From positions 62,001 through 126,000 of IMG/VR virus record IMGVR_UViG_3300028197_000003: a stretch of DNA of 64,000 nucleotides. One strand, given 5' to 3'. Source of the stretch: a virus. The notes under the pieces were generated by a model, which made no database searches, was not told the DNA's origin, and saw only the letters and a list, made by a program, of their open reading frames with translations. A program made the position numbers and the translations under genes. Each line of letters starts with the position of its first letter. The stretch's first letter is position 1. This document shows, one piece after another, positions 1 through 8,121 of this stretch.

Positions 1-492
1 TTCGTTGCGAACGAGTGGATCAACGAGAATGCGCTGCAGGTCGAATCAGGAATCCGAAGTGAACTTTCGGAATCCTTTATGACGGGTCTCAAAGCCCTCT
101 TTGAAGAACATTATGTTGAAATCCCTGAAGATAAATATGATGTCTTAGAAGCAATGACTTCTAAGTTAGATGAAATGGAGACAAAACTCAACGAACAGAT
201 CGACAGCAACGTCGCATTGACTCAGCGACTGTCGGCGTCTGTTTCTGACAACATCCTCGATGAAGTAAGTGAAGGTTTGGCGCTGTCCCAAAAGGACAAG
301 CTTTCGGAACTCTCTAAAGGTGTTGAGTTTGAAAGTGAAGAACAGTACCGGGAAAAGCTCGCTACTCTCAAGGAATCGTATTTTACGAAACCTGTAGTTG
401 AGTCCCAAGAAGTTAGCAGCGAAGAGAGCCTCGTCGAAGATTACTCTCCGTCAATGAACGCATATCTCAATGCTCTAACTAAGTTCCAATAG
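1..492 (+). CDS. 22: Prohead core scaffolding protein gp22, 3' part
   Basis: The reading frame is open from base 1 and ends at the stop at 490-492, so the N-terminus lies outside the window and 163 residues are visible. The protein is acidic and helix-rich with long heptad-like stretches, as expected of the internal scaffold that T4-like phages build inside the prohead and later degrade with the gp21 protease. The position directly before the major capsid gene matches the T4 order 20-21-22-23. The ATG at 79 is internal and not the start. Assignment rests on position, composition and general resemblance; there is no catalytic motif to check. Confidence 0.85.
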   Translation, partial: FVANEWINENALQVESGIRSELSESFMTGLKALFEEHYVEIPEDKYDVLEAMTSKLDEMETKLNEQIDSNVALTQRLSASVSDNILDEVSEGLALSQKDKLSELSKGVEFESEEQYREKLATLKESYFTKPVVESQEVSSEESLVEDYSPSMNAYLNALTKFQ

Positions 493-524
493 TATTAGAA
501 CAACACCCCCCCAACACCCTAATA
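493..524 (+). promoter_or_regulatory. Hairpin with C-rich loop in the gp22-gp23 gap
   Basis: TATTAG at 493-498 is complementary to CTAATA at 519-524. The loop is a purine-poor stretch containing a run of C at about 506-512. A second palindrome, GGTATACC (525-532), lies between this hairpin and the gp23 ATG at 535. No strong Shine-Dalgarno sequence is visible, only AGG about nine bases upstream of the ATG. It may be an mRNA element controlling the very high capsid expression, a processing site, or chance. Confidence 0.4.
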
Positions 525-534
525 GGTATACCCA

Positions 535-1941
535 ATGTTCAATTCTGGATCTCTCCAGAAGAAGTGGGCACCTCTGCTAGAGGCCGAAGGTCTTGATTCA
601 ATCAAGGATTCCCACCGCAGAGCTGTAACAGCCCAACTTCTCGAAAACCAAGAACGTTTTCTCCGTGAGGAGCGTGCCTTCCTGAGCGAAGGACCCCCTA
701 CGGTCAACACAGATCCCGGCGGCGCAGGCGTTGCTGGTTTTAGTGGCGGCGCTGGTGCCGCTGGTCCTGTCGCAGGTTTCGACCCTGTGCTGATCAGCTT
801 GATCCGTCGCTCCATGCCCAACCTGGTCGCTTATGACCTCGCTGGTGTTCAGCCGATGAACGGTCCTACTGGACTGATCTTCGCAATGCGTTCACGCTAC
901 GACGGTCAGTCTGGCACAGAAGCATTCTTCAACGAGCCCGATTCGGCATTCTCCGCACAGAACTCTAACGCCAGCTTGGCACAGGGTGACTACACCGGAG
1001 CAACTGATGGTGGTACTGCTGTTGGTTTTGGTACGACCGCCCAAGGTGGTAGCAACCCATCCATCCTCAACGGTGGTGCAGACAACGCTTACAGCACTGG
1101 ACAAGGTTTCAACACCCAAGCTTCTGAAGCACTGGGCGATGGTTCCTCGAACGACTTCCGTGAGATGGCGTTCAGCATCGAGAAAGTCTCGGTGACCGCC
1201 AAATCACGTGCCCTGAAGGCCGAGTACAGCCTTGAGCTTGCTCAAGACTTGAAGGCAATTCATGGTTTGGATGCCGAAGCGGAACTCGCCAACATCCTCA
1301 GCACAGAAATCCTTGCTGAGATCAACCGCGAGATCATCCGTACGATCTACAAGTCCGCCGAAGCTGGTGCTCAAACAAACACTGCCACAACTGGCGTGTT
1401 CGACCTTGACACCGACAGCAACGGTCGTTGGATGGTTGAGAAGTTCAAAGGAATGATCTTCCAACTGGAGCGTGATGCTAACGCCATCGCTCAAAGAACT
1501 CGTCGCGGGAAGGGTAATATCCTCCTTTGCTCCGCTGATGTTGCTTCTGCTCTGACCGCCGCTGGTCAACTGGACTACACCCCTGCCCTGTCAGCCAACA
1601 TGACTGTTGATGACACCGGCAACACCTTCGCTGGTGTGCTCAACGGTCGCTATCGCGTCTATATTGACCCGTTTGCTGCTAACTTGAGTCCTGATCAGTA
1701 TTACGTGATGGGCTACAAGGGTTCTAACCCTTATGACGCCGGTCTGTTCTACTGTCCTTACGTGCCCCTGCAAATGGTTCGCGCCGTTGGTCAGGACACC
1801 TTCCAGCCCAAAATTGGCTTCAAGACCCGCTACGGCATGGTCGCCAACCCTTACGCCGAAGGCACCACACAGGGTCTCGGACGTATTACCGCTGGTTCTA
1901 ACCGCTACTACCGTCGCGTCAAGGTCCAAAACCTTATGTGA
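535..1941 (+). CDS. 23: Major capsid protein gp23
   Basis: The 468-residue protein has the N-terminal pattern of T4-like cyanophage capsid proteins: a helical prosequence (residues 1 to about 55), then a Gly/Ala-rich linker, then the conserved segment SLIRRSMPNLVAYDLAGVQP near residue 87 and GLIFAMRSRY shortly after. In T4 the prosequence is removed by gp21; a similar cleavage before the glycine-rich region is inferred here. Length is close to the cyanophage norm and shorter than T4 gp23 (521). The ATG at 535 is the first in frame. It is followed by a strong terminator, so gp22-gp23 probably end a transcription unit. The GC content looks higher than in the accessory genes, consistent with optimised codon use in an abundant virion protein. 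Confidence 0.98.
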   Translation: MFNSGSLQKKWAPLLEAEGLDSIKDSHRRAVTAQLLENQERFLREERAFLSEGPPTVNTDPGGAGVAGFSGGAGAAGPVAGFDPVLISLIRRSMPNLVAYDLAGVQPMNGPTGLIFAMRSRYDGQSGTEAFFNEPDSAFSAQNSNASLAQGDYTGATDGGTAVGFGTTAQGGSNPSILNGGADNAYSTGQGFNTQASEALGDGSSNDFREMAFSIEKVSVTAKSRALKAEYSLELAQDLKAIHGLDAEAELANILSTEILAEINREIIRTIYKSAEAGAQTNTATTGVFDLDTDSNGRWMVEKFKGMIFQLERDANAIAQRTRRGKGNILLCSADVASALTAAGQLDYTPALSANMTVDDTGNTFAGVLNGRYRVYIDPFAANLSPDQYYVMGYKGSNPYDAGLFYCPYVPLQMVRAVGQDTFQPKIGFKTRYGMVANPYAEGTTQGLGRITAGSNRYYRRVKVQNLM

Positions 1942-1960
1942 TCACGGATCACAGTCACCA

Positions 1961-1987
1961 AGACTCCCTTCGGGGGGTCTTTTTTTA
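1961..1987 (+). terminator. Factor-independent terminator after gp23
   Basis: AGACTCCC (1961-1968), a TTCG tetraloop and GGGGGTCT (1973-1980) form an eight-base stem with one G-T pair, followed by a run of T to 1987. It also lies at the 3' end of the converging minus-strand gene, whose stop is within the T run. Confidence 0.9.
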
Positions 1988-2428
1988 TGAGTATCTAATT
2001 ACAATCTTTTTATGTTGGGTAGTCTTATCACTACACTGGTAATGCGTTACTTTACCGTTTAGTAGACCAGTTGCTCTAGCAATGAGATCCATAGCAGCAA
2101 GTCTATCTGCTTCAGGACCTGCTTCAGGTTTCATTCTATGCTTCTTCCACATCTCAGCAACCATATCAACATTATGAACAACACCAATATGTTGTGGTGG
2201 TTGTGATTGCCACTCGTCTAGTTTCTCTTGCGTAGTATCTTGAATATTGAAAGGAGTATCACTTTCAATAAATTCTTCGTTCATTTTTTTATATGTTTCT
2301 GGCGTAATTTTCATATTGTTTTTCATTGACCAACAGGGTTTACAGAGAGGAACCATCCTCAATTGAGGGCACTGATCCGCTGGAGTTAGTTTACCACAAG
2401 AACTACATTCTATCTCCCACATTTTCAT
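1985..2428 (-). CDS. Small zinc-ribbon-like protein, unknown function
   Basis: The 147-residue product begins MKMWEIECSSCGKL, and two Cys-x2-Cys pairs (residues about 9-12 and 29-32) form a probable zinc knuckle at the N-terminus. The rest is polar and helical with no motif I recognise. Its ATG overlaps the stop of the upstream minus-strand gene by four bases (2425-2428), so the two are translationally coupled and form an operon driven from about 2890. It converges on gp23 and probably shares the region of the gp23 terminator. Possibly DNA- or RNA-binding; function not assigned. Confidence 0.7.
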   Translation of the reverse strand: MKMWEIECSSCGKLTPADQCPQLRMVPLCKPCWSMKNNMKITPETYKKMNEEFIESDTPFNIQDTTQEKLDEWQSQPPQHIGVVHNVDMVAEMWKKHRMKPEAGPEADRLAAMDLIARATGLLNGKVTHYQCSDKTTQHKKIVIRYS

Positions 2429-2808
2429 AATGTTCTTTCTAACCTTTCTGTTGGTTGGTCAGGGAAGTCTCTTGGTCTGCTATCAGTAGCATTATCAGTT
2501 TTAGGTGAACCTTCGTTTGCCTTCATAGTATGCTGATAGTTTGCTCTTGGGTATCTGATACGAAAAGGATCAGGCATCCAGTAGGTTACCTGCCATTCCT
2601 GTTCAGGACATAGTTCAAGATGTTTCTCTACAGTATGAGAAAAACTCCCAATTTGAATGTACCCATCGTGACTAACGCATCTTCCGTTCCCAGTATCAAC
2701 CAGGAATAACATCTTACTACTCATAGCATTTCTTGCTCTGGGTTGAGATTCTTGACAAATTGCACAGGATCCCTTTCGGACTTGTGTACCCAATGATATC
2801 GCATGCAT
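2425..2808 (-). CDS. Conserved-looking unknown protein with Cys-x2-Cys motif
   Basis: The 127-residue product contains CAIC near residue 15 and further single Cys/His residues (about 44-67), which could complete a metal site. The C-terminal third is polar and probably disordered. I do not recognise a family. It is the first gene of a two-gene minus-strand unit; a perfect late-type box TATAAATA lies about 75 bases upstream on the same strand. Late expression of a small regulatory or virion-associated protein is an inference from that promoter. Confidence 0.65.
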   Translation of the reverse strand: MHAISLGTQVRKGSCAICQESQPRARNAMSSKMLFLVDTGNGRCVSHDGYIQIGSFSHTVEKHLELCPEQEWQVTYWMPDPFRIRYPRANYQHTMKANEGSPKTDNATDSRPRDFPDQPTERLERTL

Positions 2809-2882
2809 TCAAACATGTGATCCCACATTGTAACACACGTGTAGTCAGATTTTTTACTTTCTGTTGTCACAATTTTTGATTT

Positions 2883-2890
2883 TATTTATA
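2883..2890 (-). promoter_or_regulatory. T4-type late promoter on the minus strand
   Basis: The + strand reads TATTTATA, giving TATAAATA, the exact T4 late consensus recognised by gp55-programmed polymerase, on the minus strand. It points towards the minus-strand genes starting at 2808 and 2428, with a leader of about 70 bases. Confidence 0.7.
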
Positions 2891-2965
2891 GTAATGTAAA
2901 TAAGTTAGAAATGTTAGTAAACAAACACAAAGTTGCATAGATAGTATGTCGAATTGGGATTTCAC

Positions 2966-3124
2966 ATGCACAACATTATTTCAAACAACCAGTTGAATGA
3001 ATGGGGTCGAATCCAAATGCTAGAAGAGGAAAATACTAGAATCAATGACTACTATGAATGCATCATTGAATGTGATGAGGGAGGAGCTGCCTGTAAACGA
3101 ATATGTAAAGAAATTTTAGTATAG
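2966..3124 (+). CDS. Small Cys-rich protein (52 aa), unknown
   Basis: A 52-codon frame starts at ATG 2966 and stops at TAG 3122-3124. The product is helical and charged, with a Cys-x3-Cys pair (residues 32 and 36) and a second pair at 43 and 47, each spaced i/i+4 as in a two-helix metal-binding or disulfide-stapled hairpin. A terminator follows within 12 bases, which supports it as an expressed monocistronic gene. No function recognised. Confidence 0.6.
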   Translation: MHNIISNNQLNEWGRIQMLEEENTRINDYYECIIECDEGGAACKRICKEILV

Positions 3125-3134
3125 GTACCACTAC

Positions 3135-3163
3135 AAACCTCCCCTTCCTAGGGGGGGTTTTTT
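3135..3163 (+). terminator. Factor-independent terminator
   Basis: AAACCTCCCC (3135-3144), loop TTCCTA and GGGGGGGTTT (3151-3160) form a ten-base stem with one G-T pair, running into six T. It ends the 52-aa gene unit. Confidence 0.9.
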
Positions 3164-3171
3164 GCTATAGT
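3163..3171 (+). promoter_or_regulatory. Extended -10 promoter (TGCTATAGT)
   Basis: TGCTATAGT matches the bacterial extended -10 form TGnTATAAT with one change and lies directly after the terminator, about 25 bases before the ATG at 3197. The same nine-base form recurs before gp55, gp45 and the 56-aa gene after gp43. No good -35 is visible because the terminator stem occupies that position. Confidence 0.5.
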
Positions 3172-3196
3172 AAATAGGGATGACGCTGATGCAACC

Positions 3197-3397
3197 ATGA
3201 AAGACCAGAACGCTATTTTGGATTCCGAAAGCAAACAGGTCAAGTGGAACCGTGGGTTAGATCTTTTCATTGAATCAGTTTTGAAACCGGATTCAACACT
3301 TAGAGACTGTGCTCACAACCAGCAGTGCTATAATGAACTTATGGATGTCAGGCAAGACGTTCTTCAGTATCTGAAATCTAAACGTTGGTATGCCTAA
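3197..3397 (+). CDS. Small unknown protein (66 aa)
   Basis: The product is charged and helical, with single Cys residues near 38 and 44. The ATG is the only reasonable start; no strong ribosome site precedes it. The last eight bases overlap the start of the next small gene at 3390. I recognise no family. It sits in the usual cyanophage zone of small unknowns between gp23 and the tail-completion gene. Confidence 0.6.
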   Translation: MKDQNAILDSESKQVKWNRGLDLFIESVLKPDSTLRDCAHNQQCYNELMDVRQDVLQYLKSKRWYA

Positions 3398-3554
3398 AAA
3401 CTCAGTAACTAGGGAAGAGTTGATCACCCGAGTTCTCAAACTAAAAACAGAATTGTATGATGGTTCCTGGTCTGCTAAAAACAGGGACTGGCACGAAGGT
3501 GGACAGAGTTCTTTGAATAGAGTTCTTGATCTATTAGAAGAGTATCGCTTCTAA
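3390..3554 (+). CDS. Small unknown protein (54 aa)
   Basis: The frame runs from ATG 3390 to TAA 3552-3554. The product starts MPKNSVTREELITRVLKLK, then has an acidic and aromatic middle and ends in a helix. It overlaps the preceding gene by eight bases in another frame, suggesting coupled translation. The stop codon lies inside the CTAAATA late box of the next gene, a compact gene-promoter overlap. No function assigned. Confidence 0.6.
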   Translation: MPKNSVTREELITRVLKLKTELYDGSWSAKNRDWHEGGQSSLNRVLDLLEEYRF

Positions 3555-3557
3555 ATA
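3551..3557 (+). promoter_or_regulatory. Late-type promoter box CTAAATA
   Basis: CTAAATA differs from the T4 late octamer only at its 5' side and recurs before several late genes here. It precedes the tail gene at 3579. ATAGC (3555-3559) can pair with GCTAT (3568-3572), giving a short hairpin at the expected 5' end of the mRNA. Confidence 0.55.
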
Positions 3558-3578
3558 GCTCGTTGCTGCTATTAGCTT

Positions 3579-4157
3579 TTGAAAACTGGAGTTAGGGGTG
3601 CTACTCCTCCATATCAACTAAACGAACCCACAAACAGGAACTTCCTGAGTATTGTTGGATTCAATTTTATTTTGAATCGTTGCCCTAAGGTTAGTTTTTA
3701 TTGTAACCAGGCAAATATCCCAGACATTACTTTAGGGGTAGCAAACCAGGCAAGTTATTTGAGAGACATTCCTGTACCTGGAGACAAACTTCAGTATGGA
3801 GATCTTTCTCTTCAGTTCATGGTTGACGAAAACTGTGAAAATTATTTGCAGATCTATGACTGGATCACAGGACTGGGATATCCAGAGTCCTTACAGCAGT
3901 ATGAAGATCTAAAACGAAACAGCAGGTTCTATCCTAATGAAGATGCTCCATTCAATGAGCGTTCTGATGGAACTTTGATTGTCTTGAACAGTGATTATAA
4001 CCCAGCGGTGAAAATCAAATTCAAGGATATGTTTCCAATCAACCTGTCAGGCATACCTTTCAGTGCTATTGAAACAGAAGAACGTTACTTTACAGCATCG
4101 GTAACCTTCAAGTATACTATTTTTGATATGATTGATGTCCTTGGAAAGAAAGTCTAG
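3579..4157 (+). CDS. Tail tube-family structural protein (gp3/tail-completion position)
   Basis: The 192-residue protein shows a tail-tube-like pattern: the segment IPVPGDKLQYGDLSLQFMVD, then a conserved ENYLQIYDWITGLGYP near residues 85-100, and a beta-rich C-terminal part. The same sequence style occurs in the T4 gp19/gp54 tube family. In cyanomyoviruses the gene between gp23 and uvsY is usually annotated gp3, the tail completion and sheath-stabiliser protein, so by position it is the gp3 equivalent. The start is TTG at 3579; no in-frame ATG near it would retain the N-terminal strand. The C-terminus overlaps uvsY. I am sure it is a tail protein of this fold, less sure of the T4 name. Confidence 0.7.
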   Translation: MKTGVRGATPPYQLNEPTNRNFLSIVGFNFILNRCPKVSFYCNQANIPDITLGVANQASYLRDIPVPGDKLQYGDLSLQFMVDENCENYLQIYDWITGLGYPESLQQYEDLKRNSRFYPNEDAPFNERSDGTLIVLNSDYNPAVKIKFKDMFPINLSGIPFSAIETEERYFTASVTFKYTIFDMIDVLGKKV

Positions 4158-4593
4158 TCCTCTTAGTCTCGAAAACATCCAAGAGATGTGGACTAAAGAT
4201 GCCGTAATGAATCAGGATGAGTTGGACACGGAATCACTGAAGATTCCCCAATTACATGCCAAGTATTATGGGCTATATAATACAATCCTACTGATGAGGA
4301 AACAAAACGAACAAATTTACAGTTCGTTGTTGCTTCAAAGGAGAAATTTTTACACTGGTAAGGCAACTGCTGCTGTATATGAAGCAGAACCATTTCCTTA
4401 CAAGGTCAGAGATAAGGATGACCTCAAGTTATATCTTGAGTCTGACGAGAAGTTATCCAAAACGAGACTAAAAATTGAATACTTCGATTCAATGTTGAAA
4501 TACTTAGAAGAAATTCTAAGGCAGATAACGAATCGCACGTATCAAATCAAAAATGCGATTGAGTGGCGCAGGTTCTCTTCAGGTTATGGCTGA
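4135..4593 (+). CDS. uvsY: Recombination mediator UvsY
   Basis: The product (152 residues from the ATG at 4135; a TTG lies one codon earlier) has the UvsY layout: LENIQEMWTKDA near the N-terminus corresponds to the T4 start LEDLQEELKKD. A helical core contains LLLQRRNFYTGKA, matching the T4 KARLDYYSGR region, and a C-terminal helix ends near RRFSSG. UvsY loads UvsX recombinase onto gp32-coated single-stranded DNA. The gene overlaps the tail gene by 23 bases and uvsW by eight bases, so it is translated as part of that chain. Linkage with uvsW is standard in T4-like phages. Confidence 0.9.
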   Translation: MSLERKSSPLSLENIQEMWTKDAVMNQDELDTESLKIPQLHAKYYGLYNTILLMRKQNEQIYSSLLLQRRNFYTGKATAAVYEAEPFPYKVRDKDDLKLYLESDEKLSKTRLKIEYFDSMLKYLEEILRQITNRTYQIKNAIEWRRFSSGYG

Positions 4594-6034
4594 TCTTATC
4601 ATAAAAAAGAAGAATGAAGTATATCTCGTTGTAGAATGTGATCCACATATACAGCATGAACTTCAGGACCAATTTACTTTTGAGGTTCCTGGTGCAAAAT
4701 TCATGCCTCAATACAGAAGTAAGTATTGGGATGGTAAAATTAGATTATTCAATGTCCAGAAAGGAGAAATCTACGTAGGTCTTCTGGATAAAGTCTGTCA
4801 ATTTTGTAAGAGATATAATTATACCTTTGAATTCAAAGACTCAAAGCACTACGGTCTACCGTACCAGGAAGATCCCGGTATCTCTGTACGAGGAGTAAAG
4901 GATTGGTTGGAGGTAATCTCCAAATATACTCCTAGAGACTATCAAATTGATGGCGTCTACGATGCCTTGAAAAGAAAACGACGATTGATTATTTCCCCGA
5001 CCGGTTCGGGCAAGTCTTTGATGATCTACGCTGTTGTGCAGTATCATGCTGCCCATCAAAGAAAGATCTTGGTCATTGTTCCTACCACATCTTTGGTAGA
5101 ACAAATGTATAAAGACTTTGACGAGTATGGTTTGGATGCTCAAAATGAATGTCATAAAATATATGGTGGTCGAGATATAAACAGTAGTAAGAATATTATT
5201 ATATCAACTTGGCAGTCAATTTACAAGTTAGATAAAAAATGGTTTAGACAATTTGACGTAGTTATTGGTGACGAAGCACATAACTTCAAGTCTAAATCTT
5301 TGGTAGGCATCATGACCAAGATGCATGACACTGCCTATCGTTACGGATTCACTGGTACATTAGATGGTACCCAAACTCACAAGTGGGTATTAGAAGGACT
5401 GTTTGGTCCCTCGTATAAAATTATCAATACAAAAGAACTGCAGGATGCAGGTTACTTAGCACAGTTGAACATCAAAGTTTTACTGTTGAAGCATAAACAA
5501 AATCCATTTGATACGTATGAGGAAGAAGTGCAGTATCTTATTGGTCATGAAAAGAGAAACAAGTTTATAAAAAACCTAGTCCTAGACATAAAAGGCAATA
5601 CGTTGATCCTGTTTAGTCGGGTTGCCGCACATGGAGAGGTTCTTTTCAACCTCATAAATACTGATGACCGGAAGGTATTTTTTATTCATGGTGGAGTTGA
5701 TGTCGAAGAACGGGAATCAGTTAGGTCTATTGCAGAGACTGAAAACGACGCCATCATCATCGCTTCTTTCGGAACTTTTTCAACAGGTATCAATATAAAG
5801 AACTTACACAACGTGGTCTTTGCATCACCAAGTAAGTCTCGAATCAGGACACTTCAATCAATCGGGAGGGTGCTACGGAAGAGTGATTCTAAATTGAATG
5901 CAACTCTATACGATATAGCAGATGATTGTAAGAAGGGTCAAAAAACAAACTACACGCTGAACCATCTTATAGAACGTATCAAATACTATAACGAAGAAAA
6001 GTTCAACTATGACATCATCCAAATCAAGCTCTGA
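4586..6034 (+). CDS. uvsW: UvsW-type recombination DNA-RNA helicase
   Basis: The start is ATG 4586 (MADLIIKKKNE), overlapping the uvsY stop; upstream codons in frame are not needed. The 482-residue protein has the UvsW N-terminal domain (SKYWDGKIRLF, like the T4 GNWDGRIRL segment), Walker A SPTGSGKS near residue 137, a DEAH box (GDEAHNF, about 230) and motif VI QSIGRVLRKS (about 424) of a superfamily 2 helicase. UvsW unwinds R-loops and drives branch migration, and in T4 shuts off origin-dependent replication late in infection. All key motifs are intact. Confidence 0.97.
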   Translation: MADLIIKKKNEVYLVVECDPHIQHELQDQFTFEVPGAKFMPQYRSKYWDGKIRLFNVQKGEIYVGLLDKVCQFCKRYNYTFEFKDSKHYGLPYQEDPGISVRGVKDWLEVISKYTPRDYQIDGVYDALKRKRRLIISPTGSGKSLMIYAVVQYHAAHQRKILVIVPTTSLVEQMYKDFDEYGLDAQNECHKIYGGRDINSSKNIIISTWQSIYKLDKKWFRQFDVVIGDEAHNFKSKSLVGIMTKMHDTAYRYGFTGTLDGTQTHKWVLEGLFGPSYKIINTKELQDAGYLAQLNIKVLLLKHKQNPFDTYEEEVQYLIGHEKRNKFIKNLVLDIKGNTLILFSRVAAHGEVLFNLINTDDRKVFFIHGGVDVEERESVRSIAETENDAIIIASFGTFSTGINIKNLHNVVFASPSKSRIRTLQSIGRVLRKSDSKLNATLYDIADDCKKGQKTNYTLNHLIERIKYYNEEKFNYDIIQIKL

Positions 6035-6458
6035 CAATCCATATGACGAGTTCATAGCAGCAGTCAAGCTGGTTTCTGGTGAGGAGATTCTTTCTACGAT
6101 TATGGTTATTGCAGATGATGACGATAAAGTCATCTTTGATAATCCTATTATCTGTGAAGAAATCCGTTCAAGAGGAGGTAAAGGCACTCCAGTGGGATAT
6201 AAGTTTGAACCTTGGATGAGAATGACAGACGAAGAAGTCTTCATTGTAGATATGGATCGTATTATTACTATCTCTGAAATAAAAGATGAAGATGTAATCA
6301 GTACCTATAAGAACATTATTGCATCAGGATTCACTAGAGAACATCCTGAACTCTCTAAAGAGATGGGGTTTATAAACACAGTAGAGAAAGCAAGAGATAC
6401 CTTTGAAGGAATCTATAAGGCAGAAGATGCCTCTAAGAATCCTAAAGATGCTTTATAG
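6009..6458 (+). CDS. Sm-like (LSm-type) small beta-barrel protein, unknown role
   Basis: The product (149 residues) contains AVKLVSGEEILSTIMV (about 18-33), then an NP.I segment and a late strand EVFIVDMDRIITISEI. That is the arrangement of Sm1/Sm2 strands in phage LSm-like proteins. Residues beyond about 90 form a helical acidic tail. Such proteins are common in marine T4-like phages, but I know of no defined function; binding of RNA or oligomer formation is an inference. The gene overlaps uvsW by 26 bases and precedes gp55. A second Sm-like candidate lies at 21555. Confidence 0.65.
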   Translation: MTSSKSSSDNPYDEFIAAVKLVSGEEILSTIMVIADDDDKVIFDNPIICEEIRSRGGKGTPVGYKFEPWMRMTDEEVFIVDMDRIITISEIKDEDVISTYKNIIASGFTREHPELSKEMGFINTVEKARDTFEGIYKAEDASKNPKDAL

Positions 6459-6536
6459 TGTTCTAAAGTAAGCTATAGCGTCCCGATCAACCCTGACAGA
6501 GTTAGTCTATATGCATTCTGCAGTCTTGTCAAGCTG

Positions 6537-6545
6537 TGCTATACT
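6537..6545 (+). promoter_or_regulatory. 55: Extended -10 promoter before gp55 (TGCTATACT)
   Basis: TGCTATACT matches TGnTATAAT with one change, 23 bases before the gp55 ATG, in a 109-base gap. No convincing -35 is seen at 16-18 bases. Early or middle host-type expression would make sense for the late sigma factor. Confidence 0.5.
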
Positions 6546-6567
6546 ATGAAGATGAAGATCCAATAAG

Positions 6568-7038
6568 ATGACCCGAAAGCGTTCTGAACACTACGTAAAT
6601 AACAAAGAGTTTCTTGTTGCGATCATTGCTTACAAGCAAGAGATCTCTGATGCGGAGGTACTTGGGAAACCAAAACCCCGCATTACAAACTATTTGGGTG
6701 AATGTTTTTTGAAGATAGCAACGCATCTATCTTACAAACCAAACTTTGTCAACTACATGTTCAAAGATGATATGGTTTGTGATGGTATTGAGAACTGTGT
6801 CCAATACATCAACAACTTCAACCCAGAGAAGTCTAAGAATCCTTTTGCTTACTTCACTCAGATCATTCACTACGCTTTCTTGCGTAGGATTCAGAAGGAG
6901 AAGAAGCAGTTAGAGATCCGTCAGAAGATCATTGAGCGGTCAGGGTTTGAGGAAGTGTTTTCTACTGATGACAACTCCAATCATTCTGAGTACAATTCCA
7001 TCAAAGATGCAGTTCAGTACAGGAACAACTACCGATGA
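6568..7038 (+). CDS. 55: Late-transcription sigma factor gp55
   Basis: The 156-residue product matches the compact T4-type late sigma factor: KPRITNYLGECFLKIATHLS (about 35-54), then FVNYMFKDDMVCDGIENCVQ and NPFAYFTQIIHYAFLRRIQK (about 90-110). The last resembles sigma region 2, which binds the polymerase beta-prime coiled coil and the TATAAATA box. gp55 directs host RNA polymerase to the late promoters, several of which are visible in this window. The ATG is preceded by AAGATG/AATAAG-type purine-rich sequence. Its stop overlaps the next ATG by four bases. Confidence 0.95.
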   Translation: MTRKRSEHYVNNKEFLVAIIAYKQEISDAEVLGKPKPRITNYLGECFLKIATHLSYKPNFVNYMFKDDMVCDGIENCVQYINNFNPEKSKNPFAYFTQIIHYAFLRRIQKEKKQLEIRQKIIERSGFEEVFSTDDNSNHSEYNSIKDAVQYRNNYR

Positions 7039-7289
7039 ACATTCTTTTTGAAAAGTGCGAAAAAGAAAAAGCAGAAGACAGAGGTCTTCCTTACACTGCC
7101 TATTTGATTACATACAAAGTCGATGGAGTTGAGACATACGACATTGCTACCTGTGGAAAAACTACCGATCTGTTTGACCACTATTACGACACCTATAAAA
7201 AAGATTTTATTAGGTTTGACCAAGCACAAGGTAGAGTCAGTCCTAAACTTTACGGTTACAAATCTCCAGAAACTTCTAAAAAACGGTAA
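7035..7289 (+). CDS. Small unknown protein (84 aa)
   Basis: The product is a mixed alpha/beta protein with CEKEKAEDRGLPYTAYLITY near the N-terminus and a lysine-rich end. The gene starts in an ATGA overlap with gp55 and its last base is the first base of the next gene, so it belongs to a tightly coupled chain running through to gp46. No family recognised. Confidence 0.65.
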   Translation: MNILFEKCEKEKAEDRGLPYTAYLITYKVDGVETYDIATCGKTTDLFDHYYDTYKKDFIRFDQAQGRVSPKLYGYKSPETSKKR

Positions 7290-7921
7290 TGGCTTTTTTA
7301 GTCCACAACTTACCTCCTATACCTGTCAAGGTTAGGAAAGAGTTTCTTTATGATCATGAATATGGACATGGAGAATTTACTGAAGGTATTTGGGTAAGTG
7401 TCAAGAGTGTTCAGTACAAAGCACTTTATTTTGAAACTATGCTTCCTGAGTATGGTGCTTTATTTGATAAACTACCTTTGAGTGCATTTGTTTGGAAAGA
7501 AGATCATGGCGATCTTTCACTAGATACGCTACAATTGTGGGACTGCTTTGATTACAATCTTACTGTAATTGAAAAACCTATACTTTCACGTTGTGAATTC
7601 TTTGGTAAAGATAAGCAGATGCACCCTGGTGAATACATGTTCACCATAGATACTTGCCATAGCGAGTCATCTACACTAGACACTGGTTTCAGTCAAGATG
7701 ATCCTGAGCACAAGTCTTTCAACATCATTAGACTTGACAACGGACAATTTGCTGCTCAACCAAACAATCGTGTCATCTGGAAAGACATGAGTCTTATTCC
7801 AGCAGGCACAAAAATGCCAGACTTCAAAGTTTGTACTCAAAACTACCGAGTTGAAAACTCGGATAAGTGGACAGTAGGACACTCTGAAGAATGGATGTAC
7901 AAAACAGAGGACGGAGCATGA
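7289..7921 (+). CDS. Conserved-looking unknown protein (210 aa)
   Basis: The protein is predicted beta-rich with few charged repeats: an N-terminal IPVKVRKEFLYDHEYGHGEF stretch, a central LQLWDCFDYNLTVIEK segment, and a C-terminal part with KVCTQNYRVENSDKW. Its neighbours are replication-recombination genes and it is translationally coupled on both sides. I have seen similar unknowns at this place in cyanomyoviruses, but no function is known to me. Confidence 0.65.
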   Translation: MAFLVHNLPPIPVKVRKEFLYDHEYGHGEFTEGIWVSVKSVQYKALYFETMLPEYGALFDKLPLSAFVWKEDHGDLSLDTLQLWDCFDYNLTVIEKPILSRCEFFGKDKQMHPGEYMFTIDTCHSESSTLDTGFSQDDPEHKSFNIIRLDNGQFAAQPNNRVIWKDMSLIPAGTKMPDFKVCTQNYRVENSDKWTVGHSEEWMYKTEDGA

Positions 7922-8121
7922 AAATTCTCACTCTTGAGGATTACGAAAAGGCTGGTGAATTATTCTGGCCAAAGTATTGGTACGTTGCTAAGGAACTTGG
8001 CGAAGGTGCTAAATCAGAAGACATCTTGAAAGTCATGGAGTCACTCGGTGGGGTTGCTCTAAAACTTGCAACAGAAAATAAAGAAGGACCCTTTGGTTTC
8101 AACAAAAAAAATGATCAATGA
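7918..8121 (+). CDS. Small helical unknown protein (67 aa)
   Basis: The start is ATG 7918 in an ATGA overlap with the previous gene; an ATG 27 bases further upstream would add residues encoded in overlap and is unlikely. The product is one or two amphipathic helices, with LTLEDYEKAGELFWPKYWYV at the N-terminus. It overlaps gp47 by four bases. No function recognised; position suggests a replication/recombination accessory. Confidence 0.6.
   Translation: MKILTLEDYEKAGELFWPKYWYVAKELGEGAKSEDILKVMESLGGVALKLATENKEGPFGFNKKNDQ

Noticed and set aside
519-821. Open minus-strand frame of 100 codons inside gp23
   Set aside because: It lies antisense to the clearly coding capsid gene and its residues follow from that gene's codon pattern; no ribosome site or promoter.
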